Assembly: GCA_965242685.1 (NCBI GenBank)
Contig: OZ251487.1
Span: 1,612,001 to 1,676,000 of the forward strand
Length of the DNA stretch: 64,000 nt
From: G965215055 sp965242685
GTDB lineage: Bacteria; Pseudomonadota; Gammaproteobacteria; UBA4575
Direction of reading: 5' to 3'
A program made the translations under genes and the position numbers. Under the pieces are notes generated by a model that saw only the letters and a list, made by a program, of their open reading frames with translations, did no database searches and was not told the DNA's origin. Below, piece by piece: positions 34,958-44,089 of the stretch (position 1 is its first letter; every line of letters begins with the position of its first letter).

Positions 34958-36334
34958 ATGAGTGCGGGTCAGATCGTTGAAATTATAGGTGCGGTAGTTG
35001 ATGTCGAATTTACAAGAGAAGACGTGCCCAATGTCTACGATGCTTTAATCGTGGATGACAACAGCCTTACATTGGAAGTACAGCAACAGCTTGGTGACGG
35101 TGTTGTTCGCGCCATTGCCATGGGTGCTTCGGACGGTTTGCGACGAGGGTTAAGTGTTACGGACACGAAGGCACCCATTTCAGTCCCCGTTGGCCCGAAA
35201 ACACTGGGGCGGGTGATGAACGTGCTGGGTGAACCCGTTGATAACGCCGGGGACGTCGGTGCAGAAGAAAAAATGCCGATTCATCGCGCCCCTCCGACTT
35301 TTGAGGAACAGGCAGGGGGCAGCGAATTACTGGAGACGGGTATCAAGGTCATTGATTTGCTGTGTCCGTTTGCCAAAGGTGGAAAAATCGGGCTCTTCGG
35401 GGGGGCAGGTTGTGGTAAGACCGTTTGCATGATGGAACTCATTAACAACATTGCCAAAAAACACTCGGGGCTTTCCGTATTTGCCGGTGTTGGTGAGCGC
35501 ACCCGCGAAGGCAATGACTTCTACTACGAAATGAAAGAAGCCGGTGTGCTGGATAAAGTTGCGATGGTGTACGGGCAAATGAACGAACCCCCCGGCAATC
35601 GTTTGCGCGTCGGGCTTACCGGTCTGACGATGGCCGAATATTTTCGGGATGAAGGCCGTGATGTCCTAATGTTTATTGACAACATCTACCGCTATACCCT
35701 GGCGGGTACCGAAGTCTCCGCGTTACTGGGACGCATGCCTTCCGCGGTTGGATATCAACCCACGTTGGCAGAAGAAATGGGCACCTTGCAGGAACGTATC
35801 ACATCCACCAGTGCAGGCTCCATCACCTCCATTCAGGCGGTGTACGTTCCTGCCGATGACCTAACCGATCCTTCCCCGGCAACGACTTTTGCGCACCTTG
35901 ATGCAACCGTCGTGCTGTCACGCCAGGTTGCCGAATTGGGTATTTATCCTGCCGTCGACCCGTTGGATTCAACCAGCCGCCAGCTTGATCCACTGATCAT
36001 TGGGCAAGAACACTACGATACGGCGCGCGCGGTGCAAAATACACTGCAACGATATAAAGAACTCAAAGACATCATCGCCATCCTTGGCATGGACGAGCTG
36101 TCCGAAGAAGACAAACGAGTCGTCGCACGGGCACGCAAGATACAGCGCTTTCTGTCGCAGCCTTTCTCCGTGGCGGAAGTATTTACCGGCACCCCGGGCA
36201 AGATTGTTTCGTTGCAGGATACGATTGTTGGTTTCAAAGCGATTGTTGATGGCGCCCATGACGATTTGCCTGAACAAGCCTTTTATATGCAGGGCAACAT
36301 TGACGACGTAGTGCAAAAGGCACAGCAGCTGTAG
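34958..36334 (+). CDS. atpD: ATP synthase F1 subunit beta
   Basis: The catalytic beta subunit of 458 residues has the P-loop GGAGCGKTVCMMELI (usually GGAGVGKTV; Val to Cys here), GVGERTREGNDFYYEM and the signature PAVDPLDSTSRQLDP. The AAGAGG before the ATG is a good ribosome binding site. Confidence 0.99.
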   Translation: MSAGQIVEIIGAVVDVEFTREDVPNVYDALIVDDNSLTLEVQQQLGDGVVRAIAMGASDGLRRGLSVTDTKAPISVPVGPKTLGRVMNVLGEPVDNAGDVGAEEKMPIHRAPPTFEEQAGGSELLETGIKVIDLLCPFAKGGKIGLFGGAGCGKTVCMMELINNIAKKHSGLSVFAGVGERTREGNDFYYEMKEAGVLDKVAMVYGQMNEPPGNRLRVGLTGLTMAEYFRDEGRDVLMFIDNIYRYTLAGTEVSALLGRMPSAVGYQPTLAEEMGTLQERITSTSAGSITSIQAVYVPADDLTDPSPATTFAHLDATVVLSRQVAELGIYPAVDPLDSTSRQLDPLIIGQEHYDTARAVQNTLQRYKELKDIIAILGMDELSEEDKRVVARARKIQRFLSQPFSVAEVFTGTPGKIVSLQDTIVGFKAIVDGAHDDLPEQAFYMQGNIDDVVQKAQQL

Positions 36335-36346
36335 GGTAAAAACTGT

Positions 36347-36769
36347 ATGGCGATGACGATGCAACTGGATGTGGTAAGTGCCGAAAAAGAGCTTTTCTCC
36401 GGTACCGTCTCTGCGGTTTTTGCCCCTGCTGTAATGGGAGACGTCGGCATCTACCCTCGACATGTACCGCTGGTTACCTCTTTGCGACCGGGAGAGTTGA
36501 AGATCGAAACCGAAGGGCAGGAAGACCAATACCTCTATGTATCGGGGGGTATTCTGGAAGTACAGCCGCAAATTGTCACCGTACTTTCTGATACTGCCAT
36601 TCGCGCCGAAGACCTTGATGAAGCCAAGGCGATGCAGGCCAAACGGCGTGCCGAAGATATGCTGAAAGATCAGCAGGGTGATTTTGATGCCGCCAAGGCA
36701 AAAGCGGAACTTGCTCGAGCTGCCGAGCAGCTACGCATGATCAAAAGGATGCGTAACTTGCACAAGTAG
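36347..36769 (+). CDS. atpC: ATP synthase F1 subunit epsilon
   Basis: A 140-residue protein with the N-terminal beta-sandwich (LDVVSAEKELFSGTVSAVFAP, GDVGIYPRHVPLVTSLRPG) and a C-terminal helical hairpin. Epsilon couples gamma to Fo and inhibits wasteful ATP hydrolysis. It ends the ATP synthase operon. Confidence 0.97.
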   Translation: MAMTMQLDVVSAEKELFSGTVSAVFAPAVMGDVGIYPRHVPLVTSLRPGELKIETEGQEDQYLYVSGGILEVQPQIVTVLSDTAIRAEDLDEAKAMQAKRRAEDMLKDQQGDFDAAKAKAELARAAEQLRMIKRMRNLHK

Positions 36770-36929
36770 ACGCTCACGGGTTCTACCATGTCTTGTCTGT
36801 ATTCATTCACGCATTGGCTTGAGCGCATACAGGCGGATGATCGGCAGGCCAGTCCCGCAGAAAAACCGAGCATTTACAGATCGCGCCACGGGAAGGCTGG
36901 TTTGGTGCTCCGACGTTAGATCGACCCCC

Positions 36930-38297
36930 ATGGGTTTGCACGTTATCATTCTTGCCGCCGGACAGGGGCGGCGCATGCACAGTGATTGGCCCAAGGTTTT
37001 GCACGAAGTGGCCGGCAAACCGATGTTGGCACATGTCATCGCATGTGCAAGGCAACTGTCTCCCCAGGCAATCCACGTAGTAATAGGTTATAGGGGCGAG
37101 CACGTTAAGGCCGTCATAGCCGATACCACGATAAACTGGTGCCTTCAAGATCGGCAACTTGGCACCGGCCATGCGGTACGGCAGGCATTGACCCGTTTGC
37201 GGGGCGATGAGCGCGTCTTGGTTTTATACGGTGACGTGCCGCTGCTGACGCCGGCAACGTTGCAGCGGCTCATTGATCGGTTATCACGGCGTGATCTAGT
37301 GCTGTTGTCCGCGGTGTTGGACGACCCGACAAGTTATGGGCGTATTGTCCGCGACGCGCACGGCAAGGTACGGTGTATTGTTGAACAACAAGACGCAAAC
37401 AATGAAGAGGCCGCCATTCGTGAAATCAACACAGGAATCCTGGCGACACGTGTAAACTTGCTGCACGAATGGCTTGAAAAGGTTGACAACGACAACGCAC
37501 AGCAAGAGTATTATCTGACCGATTGCATTGCCCTGGCAGTACGCGGGCAATATGATGTGGAGGCATTTATCTGTGATGACGGCCATGAAGTACTGGGAGT
37601 TAATGACAGGGCACAACTTGCGCGAGTAGAGAGAATTTACCAGGACCGCATAGCGGGAGAGCTAATGAATAGCGGTGCGACACTTATGGATCCGAAGCGT
37701 ATCGACGTGCGCGGCGAACTGCACGTCGGCAAAGATGTGAAAATTGACGTAAACACGGTTTTTTTGGGCGTCAATTATCTGGGTGATCGAGTTAAAGTGG
37801 GGCCGAACACCGTTGTTATTGACAGCACTATCAAGGCGGGGACCTGTATTCATGCGAGTTGTCACGTTGAAACCGCCATGGTTGGTTATGATTGCGAAAT
37901 CGGCCCGTTTGCACGCATACGCCCTGATACAAGGCTTGCTGAGAATGTCAGGATAGGCACTTTTGTCGAGATCAAAAAATCGAGCATTAAAACAGGAAGC
38001 AAAATCAATCACCTCAGCTACATCGGCGACAGCGAACTGGGTGAGCAGGTAAATGTTGGTGCCGGCACGATCACCTGCAACTATGACGGCGCACACAAAC
38101 ACAGTACCATTATTGGTGATAATGTGTTTATCGGTGCAAATACACAGTTTATAGCACCCGTCACCATTGGTGCCGGAGCCACTATCGGCGCCGGATCGAC
38201 AATCGTCAAAGATGCACCGAAAGGAAAGCTTACGCTTATGCGCGGAAAGCAGGTTACGGTAGAGCATTGGAGGCGTCCTGAAAAAATAGACAAATAA
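36930..38297 (+). CDS. glmU: Bifunctional GlmU (N-acetyltransferase / uridylyltransferase)
   Basis: GlmU makes UDP-N-acetylglucosamine for peptidoglycan and LPS. The frame is open upstream, but MGLHVIILAAGQGRRMHSDWPKVL at ATG 36930 is the true start (455 residues). The uridylyltransferase domain has the LAAGQGRRM motif and LYGDVPLL. The C-terminal left-handed beta-helix has many hexapeptide repeats (about 250-440), with the acetyl-CoA site motif NYDGAHKHSTIIGDN. glmS follows after 6 bases. Confidence 0.98.
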   Translation: MGLHVIILAAGQGRRMHSDWPKVLHEVAGKPMLAHVIACARQLSPQAIHVVIGYRGEHVKAVIADTTINWCLQDRQLGTGHAVRQALTRLRGDERVLVLYGDVPLLTPATLQRLIDRLSRRDLVLLSAVLDDPTSYGRIVRDAHGKVRCIVEQQDANNEEAAIREINTGILATRVNLLHEWLEKVDNDNAQQEYYLTDCIALAVRGQYDVEAFICDDGHEVLGVNDRAQLARVERIYQDRIAGELMNSGATLMDPKRIDVRGELHVGKDVKIDVNTVFLGVNYLGDRVKVGPNTVVIDSTIKAGTCIHASCHVETAMVGYDCEIGPFARIRPDTRLAENVRIGTFVEIKKSSIKTGSKINHLSYIGDSELGEQVNVGAGTITCNYDGAHKHSTIIGDNVFIGANTQFIAPVTIGAGATIGAGSTIVKDAPKGKLTLMRGKQVTVEHWRRPEKIDK

Positions 38298-38303
38298 CCG
38301 CTT

Positions 38304-40139
38304 ATGTGTGGGATTATTGGTGCGGTTGCAAGCAGAGATGTAGCAAATATCTTGCTGGATGGCCTACATCGCCTGGAGTATCGCGGCTACGATTCGGCGG
38401 GCATGGTAGTGCTCTCGAACGGTGCATTTCGCCGTATTCGCAAGCCTGGCAAGGTAGGGGAATTAAGCAAGGTTTTGAACAAGGTGACATTGGCGGGAAA
38501 GCTCGGTATTGCTCACACCCGTTGGGCCACGCACGGCGTGCCGACAGAAAACAACGCGCACCCCCACATCAGTAATGATCGGGTTGCTGTAGTACATAAC
38601 GGCATTATCGAGAATTTTGAAGAACTCAAGGCGCAACAGATTGCGCGGGGGACGGCTTTCACCTCGGAAACTGACACCGAAATTATCGCTCATCAAATCG
38701 TCTTCTATCTGCAACAGGGCAATGATTTTTTGGCGGCTGTAGGTCGGGCGATGACGGACCTGGAGGGTGCTTATGCTCTGGGCATAATCGACAAGAGTGA
38801 CCCACAGAAACTGGTGGCGGCGCGTAAAGGCAGCCCGCTGGTAATCGGTGTTGGAGAAAACGAAAACTTTATCACCTCCGACATGCATGCCCTGCTCAGG
38901 GAAACGCAGGATTTCATCTTTCTGGAGAACGGTGACATAGCGGAAATTACATGTGAAGCAGTCAACGTCTTCGATCAAACGGGCACGCGCGTGCCGCGCA
39001 AGAGAAAAACCAACAGATTATCCGCAAGCATGGTAGAAAAAGGCGGTTATCCGCACTACATGCTCAAAGAAATTTACGAGCAACCTCAGGCTATTGCCGA
39101 TACGCTTGAAGGAAGACTTGTCAACGGCCATATTGCCCGGCACATTCTCACGTCACCCGCCGAAGACGTTTGGCGTCAAACCCGGGCAATACAAATCGTT
39201 GCTTGTGGCACGAGCTACCACGCCGGGCTTATTGCGAGGTTCTGGTTCGAGGAATTTGCGCACCTTCCTTGTTTTGTGGACGTAGCCAGTGAATTTCGCT
39301 ATCGCAAGCATATCGTTCAGCCGGGCACCTTGCTCATCATGATTTCACAATCCGGGGAAACCGCCGACGTACTGGCGGTGCTGCAACAAACCAGGCAGGA
39401 GGGTTACATTGCCTCGTTGGTCGTATGCAATACCGAGGGAAGTTCGTTGGTGCGTGAAACCGATCTGGCGATGATGACTCACGCCGGACCGGAGATAGGC
39501 GTAGCCTCCACCAAGGCGTTCACCACGCAACTCGTGGCGTTACTGATGCTGGTAATTACCGCGGGGCGTCATCACGGCTTACATGATGAACTTGAAAAGA
39601 TACTGGTTGAGCAGCTTGTCAACTTATCTACCCGAATTAATCAGGTGCTTGAACTCGGCCCGGAGATCAAGAAGATGGCCGAATACTATGGCGACAGGCA
39701 GCATGCGCTGTTTTTGGGTCGCGGCATTCATTATCCGGTAGCGATGGAAGGTGCGTTGAAACTGAAAGAAGTCTCCTACATTCATGCCGAGGCGTATCCT
39801 GCCGGGGAATTGAAGCACGGTCCGATCGCCTTGGTGGACAGAAAAATTCCGGTAATTGCCGTTGCCCCGAACGATCTATTGCTGAAAAAACTCAAATCCA
39901 ACATAGAGGAAGTACGCGCGCGGGGCGGAGTGCTGCACGTATTTGCGGATGTCAACACCGGTCTTTCCATGACCGAGAAAACGGGTGCCGCCGTTTTGGG
40001 AGTCAATGCGCCGGAAGATGCCGTCGCGCCGATCATCTTTAGTGTGCCGCTACAGTTGCTGGCTTATCACGTGGCGGTGCTCAAGGGGACGGATGTGGAC
40101 CAGCCCAGAAATTTGGCCAAGTCGGTTACGGTGGAATAG
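38304..40139 (+). CDS. glmS: Glutamine-fructose-6-phosphate aminotransferase GlmS
   Basis: GlmS makes glucosamine-6-phosphate from fructose-6-phosphate and glutamine. The 611-residue protein starts MCGIIGAVASRDVA with the catalytic Cys2. It has the glutaminase segment LEYRGYDSAG and two SIS sugar-binding domains (ACGTSYHAGLIARFW; SQSGETADVLAVL; STKAFTTQLV), and ends with the conserved PRNLAKSVTVE. The glmS 3' end is a known hotspot for foreign DNA, and AT-rich genes begin immediately after it here. Confidence 0.98.
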   Translation: MCGIIGAVASRDVANILLDGLHRLEYRGYDSAGMVVLSNGAFRRIRKPGKVGELSKVLNKVTLAGKLGIAHTRWATHGVPTENNAHPHISNDRVAVVHNGIIENFEELKAQQIARGTAFTSETDTEIIAHQIVFYLQQGNDFLAAVGRAMTDLEGAYALGIIDKSDPQKLVAARKGSPLVIGVGENENFITSDMHALLRETQDFIFLENGDIAEITCEAVNVFDQTGTRVPRKRKTNRLSASMVEKGGYPHYMLKEIYEQPQAIADTLEGRLVNGHIARHILTSPAEDVWRQTRAIQIVACGTSYHAGLIARFWFEEFAHLPCFVDVASEFRYRKHIVQPGTLLIMISQSGETADVLAVLQQTRQEGYIASLVVCNTEGSSLVRETDLAMMTHAGPEIGVASTKAFTTQLVALLMLVITAGRHHGLHDELEKILVEQLVNLSTRINQVLELGPEIKKMAEYYGDRQHALFLGRGIHYPVAMEGALKLKEVSYIHAEAYPAGELKHGPIALVDRKIPVIAVAPNDLLLKKLKSNIEEVRARGGVLHVFADVNTGLSMTEKTGAAVLGVNAPEDAVAPIIFSVPLQLLAYHVAVLKGTDVDQPRNLAKSVTVE

Positions 40140-40142
40140 TAA

Positions 40143-40472
40143 ATGAATGCGTACTTTACACTTTTTGCGGCAATTACGTTTGAAGTTATAGGGACAATGT
40201 TATTACCAGTATCACAAGGTTTTTCAAAGATAATTCCAACCAGTATTTTACTTGTATCCTATGGTGTATCTTTTTATTTTTTATCGGTTGTTTCCCAAAA
40301 ATTACCCTTGTCAGTCATATATGCATCGTGGGCGGGATTAGGTATTTTTTCAGTCGCATTATTGAGTTATATCTTTTACAAGCAAACGATTAATTGGCAG
40401 ACATCGGTTGGTCTTTTTTTAATTATTATTGGGGTAACCATCGTTAATTATTATAAAGATGCAACCGTATGA
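40143..40472 (+). CDS. Small multidrug resistance (SMR) family transporter
   Basis: A 109-residue, four-helix membrane protein. The essential SMR glutamate is present at residue 14 in AAITFEVIGTMLLPVSQGF, and the YASWAGLGI segment corresponds to the Y60/W63 region of EmrE. Family members export quaternary ammonium compounds, guanidinium or polyamines by proton antiport; the substrate here cannot be assigned. It starts only 3 bases after the glmS stop yet is markedly AT-rich, unlike glmS, so it looks acquired. It marks the left edge of the accessory island. Confidence 0.87.
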   Translation: MNAYFTLFAAITFEVIGTMLLPVSQGFSKIIPTSILLVSYGVSFYFLSVVSQKLPLSVIYASWAGLGIFSVALLSYIFYKQTINWQTSVGLFLIIIGVTIVNYYKDATV

Positions 40473-40533
40473 TCCGAAGTGTAGGGTTGCGTCTAATTAT
40501 AAATGTTAAATAAGGCACTAAAAGGAAAAAAAT

Positions 40534-40600
40534 CGGGACAGAACGGGACGAATTGGGACAAAAAGGAAAATAATTATGGGAAATATCGGGAAATATCGGG
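40534..40600. repeat. Short G-rich direct repeats upstream of zorA
   Basis: Three GGGAC motifs spaced 10-11 bases apart (40534-40560) are followed by two exact tandem copies of GGGAAATATC (40578-40587, 40588-40597) and a partial third copy. They lie in the 213-base spacer before zorA. They could be operator or recombination sequences; no known element fits. Confidence 0.6.
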
Positions 40601-40685
40601 AAAAGATTTGAAGTTAGAAGTTACTTTACGTTTGTTTTGTAGTGGTGTTTTTGTCTCATAGAATAGGCTCAGTATCGAGGGAAAT

Positions 40686-42086
40686 ATGGAATTTTCTTTG
40701 AGTGTTTTGAGTGCTTTACCAATGCAGACTATTGCGCTTGTGTTTCTGGCATTGGTGTTTCTTGTGGCACTTCTAGGTATGGGGAAGGAGCAAGGATTTT
40801 TGGCGCGAATCGCGTCAATTGCTCCAAATACTCTTACTTCAATCGGTATATTTTTTACATTTTTTGGAATTTGGATTTCCCTACAAAGTTTCGATGTCAC
40901 TAATATAGAAGCATCGATTCCTAGATTGTTGGATGGATTGAAACTCGCGTTTCTATCCTCGGTAGCAGGACTCGGGTTGTCCGTCTTGTTCCGTGGAATC
41001 GAAGCAGGTAAACAAAAGGATGATATTGCGGGCGAGGTGACCGCAGGTGATCTATATAACCAACTCGAGGAATTGAACACGAATACATTAGCGGTCAAGG
41101 AAGCGTTGGTTGGTGACTCCGAGGCGAGTTTATCGACACAGTTCGGAAAGTTGAGAAACGACTTCCGTGATTTTGCAGACAGAATGAAAGAAGACGGAAC
41201 ACAAGCACTGGTTAAAGCACTTGAGGAGGTGATTAAGGACTTCAATCAAAAAATATCTGAGCAGTTTGGTGAAAACTTCAAGCAACTTAACGAGGCAGTT
41301 GGTGCGCTGCTGAAGTGGCAAGAAGAGTATAAAAATCAGGTTGAAAAATTAACTGAAGCGTTCCAAAAAACACAAATTGGTATTGAGAGTATTGAGCAAA
41401 GTACTGCAAAGATTCCCGAGCATATGCAGAAGGTTGAGACTGCTTTTGATAAAACAGAGGAGCGGGTTGAGCAGTTGTATAAGGCTGTGGGAAATCTCTC
41501 CGAGATGCGTGAAACAGCAAAGAATGCTGTTCCCGAGTTACAGCAATCGATTGAGAGTATGACTTCGGGCATGAAGGAATCGGTTGATAGTCAATTGGAA
41601 GTTCTGAAAAACCAAATGCTATCAATGCAAGAGGCACAATCGAACACGTCAAATGAAATTAGGGGGCTTACTAGTGAGTTAGGTGAATTAGTTAAGACAT
41701 CACTCGATCAGACTGAAAAGTCTTTTCGTCAGCAAATGGATAAATTTGAGGGCGTGCTTAATAGCTTAAACATGGGTGCCGACAACGTTTTGGAATCGAC
41801 CCAAAGTGTTGCTAAGCAGGTTAAGGAAATTATTGCGAACTTCTCTACAGAACAAGAAAAAATCTCTCGTGAAGTCAACTCCAAGATTGAGCAGTCGCTC
41901 GCAGAAAATGTTGATGCGATGAATAAATCAATGCAGGACCTTGATCAGGGTATGCAACAACATCTTCAGCGTGCGCTCGACAAAATGGGCAATAACTTAG
42001 TGTCGATCACCGACGAGTTCGTAAAGACATACAAAGAGAGCGGCCGAGAGATTGCCGAATTAATCAATTCGATCAGTAGACGTTAA
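40686..42086 (+). CDS. zorA: Zorya system protein ZorA (MotA/TolQ/ExbB-like)
   Basis: A 466-residue protein with three predicted membrane helices near the N-terminus (about 12-33, 48-66 and 82-103), then a long heptad-rich, glutamate/lysine/glutamine-rich coiled coil to the end. The pore-lining segment NTLTSIGIFFTFFGIW and LKLAFLSSVAGLGLSVLFRG match the MotA-like core of ZorA. ZorA subunits form a pentameric ion-driven motor around ZorB, with an intracellular tail that relays phage-infection signals. It overlaps zorB by one base (TAATG), so expression is coupled. Confidence 0.88.
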   Translation: MEFSLSVLSALPMQTIALVFLALVFLVALLGMGKEQGFLARIASIAPNTLTSIGIFFTFFGIWISLQSFDVTNIEASIPRLLDGLKLAFLSSVAGLGLSVLFRGIEAGKQKDDIAGEVTAGDLYNQLEELNTNTLAVKEALVGDSEASLSTQFGKLRNDFRDFADRMKEDGTQALVKALEEVIKDFNQKISEQFGENFKQLNEAVGALLKWQEEYKNQVEKLTEAFQKTQIGIESIEQSTAKIPEHMQKVETAFDKTEERVEQLYKAVGNLSEMRETAKNAVPELQQSIESMTSGMKESVDSQLEVLKNQMLSMQEAQSNTSNEIRGLTSELGELVKTSLDQTEKSFRQQMDKFEGVLNSLNMGADNVLESTQSVAKQVKEIIANFSTEQEKISREVNSKIEQSLAENVDAMNKSMQDLDQGMQQHLQRALDKMGNNLVSITDEFVKTYKESGREIAELINSISRR

Positions 42087-42763
42087 TGTTCCATAGAAAA
42101 TCATCGCAGGAAGAACATTGGATATCTGTGTCAGACATGATGGCAGGATTGATGATGATCTTCTTATTCATCGCCGTCATTTATGTTCAAAACATTAATA
42201 AGCGTTTTGGTGAGGTAAGTAATGTTCGTGATGATATTTGCTCTGATTTGAGTAAGGAATTTTCCTCATACTCAGGTCGTTGGGGAATGTCGATTTGTGA
42301 AAACGGATTGCTCATATCATTTGAGAGTGACTCAAACTTTGAGATCAACAGTGCAAAATTAACGGATCGTTTCAAAGGCATATTGAGAGATTTTTTTCCG
42401 CGATTGATGGGCGTTATTCAGAAGTACCGTGATTCGATCAGTGAGTTGCGTATTGAAGGACACACTGATAGCTCGGTAAGGTCTGATGATACGGAGTTGA
42501 GCGGTTACATATATAACACGAAACTGTCTCAAGAAAGATCGAGAAATGTTATGGATTTCTCCCTGAGTCTTGATCCGATACTTTCTAACCCTAAGTATTT
42601 GGAGTGGTCTTACAATCATCTTACTGCTCACGGGCTATCCTCAAGTCATCGTATTTTCAATAGTCGTGGTTTGGAGAATTATTCTGCTTCAAGGCGTGTA
42701 GAGTTTCGATTACGAACAAAAGCAGAAGATCGGTTGATGGCTCTTGTTTCAGAGATAAAATGA
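42086..42763 (+). CDS. zorB: Zorya system protein ZorB (MotB/OmpA-like)
   Basis: A 225-residue protein with a short cytoplasmic N-terminus, one membrane helix (AGLMMIFLFIAVIYVQ) preceded by the proton-binding Asp17 in the SVSDMMAG motif, and a periplasmic OmpA/MotB peptidoglycan-binding domain (LRIEGHTDSS; NTKLSQERSRNV). This is the stator-like partner of ZorA. The stop overlaps the next gene's ATG by four bases (ATGA). Confidence 0.88.
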   Translation: MFHRKSSQEEHWISVSDMMAGLMMIFLFIAVIYVQNINKRFGEVSNVRDDICSDLSKEFSSYSGRWGMSICENGLLISFESDSNFEINSAKLTDRFKGILRDFFPRLMGVIQKYRDSISELRIEGHTDSSVRSDDTELSGYIYNTKLSQERSRNVMDFSLSLDPILSNPKYLEWSYNHLTAHGLSSSHRIFNSRGLENYSASRRVEFRLRTKAEDRLMALVSEIK

Positions 42764-43668
42764 AGTTAAATGATTCTTGCTTCGACAAGTTAGAGGAACA
42801 GCTATCAGAGATAGGCGGTAAAAAGGGGACGCATACTTTTGATAACCCTATGGAACCGCTACGTGAAATTAAGCGGAAGTTAGAAACGTCGGGGATAGAG
42901 GTAGAACGTGACGATATTCAGAGCGTAGGTTCTTTCTTAACCTACAAGGGCGAAATTCTCGCAATCTTGTACATTCTGAATTCTCATAGTTCCTCGCAGA
43001 CACTATTGAATAATGACCCGACCCAGTCTACACCAAAGTTCCATTTCACGTGGTGTAAAACGCTAGACGAGATGACGAGGAAGGGGCGTTTTGCTCGTTA
43101 CGTACTGTCCAGGTCTAAATCAAATCGGTTTCGTGTTGAAGCACTCGAGCGTGAACCAGCGGATATTAAGATTCATGGCGAGAGGCACATGTTGGAAACC
43201 GTGCGGTTGTTTCCTTGCCAAAATTGTTTGAATGAACTCGGGTATCGCGGATTTCATTTCAAGCAAGCAAAGCAAGATCGACTGCGGCAGGTTGATAAAT
43301 TTTCGATCCAAGAGTATTTGGATGAAAATGACGGTCTGTTGACTGTCATGAAACACCTGCCAAAGACTATGGCGAAAGACGCGAAGAGTGGTGGGTATAC
43401 TAAGGAGTTCTCTGAAATATCTCGTCGCTTGAGAGAACAGCACGGTTGGACCTGTACTAAATGTGGTGTTGATATGCGGCAAAAGAAAGCGGGTCTACAT
43501 GTTCACCATATCAACGGCGTTAAAAGTGACAACAGATCGTCAAATCTACAAGTGCTTTGTGCACTTTGCCATAAAGGTATTGATGAGTTTCACAAAACGA
43601 TGGATGTGAATCCTGATATTGAGCGATACATTAAGACCCACAGACCTCAAATGAACACTGCGGCGTGA
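42760..43668 (+). CDS. zorE: HNH nuclease, Zorya type II effector candidate (ZorE-like)
   Basis: A 302-residue protein whose C-terminal third is an HNH nuclease domain. Zinc-knuckle cysteines are in TCTKCG (about 229-234) and LCALCH (about 265-270), with the catalytic HHINGVKSDNRSSNL between them. An additional CxxC pair lies at FPCQNCLNELG (about 152). The N-terminal region has no domain I recognise. Its four-base overlap with zorB and the A-B-HNH order fit the type II Zorya layout, in which the HNH protein attacks DNA after motor activation. Confidence 0.83.
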   Translation: MKLNDSCFDKLEEQLSEIGGKKGTHTFDNPMEPLREIKRKLETSGIEVERDDIQSVGSFLTYKGEILAILYILNSHSSSQTLLNNDPTQSTPKFHFTWCKTLDEMTRKGRFARYVLSRSKSNRFRVEALEREPADIKIHGERHMLETVRLFPCQNCLNELGYRGFHFKQAKQDRLRQVDKFSIQEYLDENDGLLTVMKHLPKTMAKDAKSGGYTKEFSEISRRLREQHGWTCTKCGVDMRQKKAGLHVHHINGVKSDNRSSNLQVLCALCHKGIDEFHKTMDVNPDIERYIKTHRPQMNTAA

Positions 43669-43720
43669 AATTAGTGACACGTAATCAAACAAAACAAGTT
43701 CTTTTGTTAAGGACACGGAA

Positions 43721-44089
43721 ATGAAAAAGTTAATTTTACTGGCATTACCATTATTAATATGGGGCTGTGCTTCAATTACAAATGATGCGTACGTACCGGT
43801 TTCGCTTTCCTTTAGCGATGGGAGTGAAGGGGAATGTCAATTAGAGAATAAGCGGTATGCTAAAACGGTACGTGTACCGGGGACTCCTATGGTGAGGAGA
43901 TCTGATGATGTTCTTAAGTTTAGGTGTAAGACTGACGATGGCAAAGAGGCATTTGGTTCTATACCAAGCACGGTAGGTGGAAAGATAATAGCCAGTGCAG
44001 TGTTCCTTGATCTTGGAATAACGGATGCGATTACAGATAAACATAGGGAATACCCCGCCAGCTATGTTATTCCAGTAAAGTCAAAATAA
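43721..44089 (+). CDS. Small predicted lipoprotein in the island
   Basis: A 122-residue product with a lipoprotein signal peptide: charged MKKL, hydrophobic core, lipobox LIWGC with the modified Cys at residue 16. The mature part has a conserved-looking pattern of GECQLENKR, RRSDDVLKFRCKTDDGK and the C-terminal FLDLGITDAITDKHREYP. I do not recognise a named family. It lies 52 bases after the HNH gene on the same strand and shares its AT-rich composition, so it may be part of the defence island or independent cargo. It could act at the cell surface. Confidence 0.7.
   Translation: MKKLILLALPLLIWGCASITNDAYVPVSLSFSDGSEGECQLENKRYAKTVRVPGTPMVRRSDDVLKFRCKTDDGKEAFGSIPSTVGGKIIASAVFLDLGITDAITDKHREYPASYVIPVKSK

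Noticed and set aside
40140..40200. Tn7 insertion at the glmS attachment site
   Set aside because: No tnsABCD genes or Tn7-type end repeats are visible, and the SMR gene starts 3 bases after glmS, before the usual insertion point.
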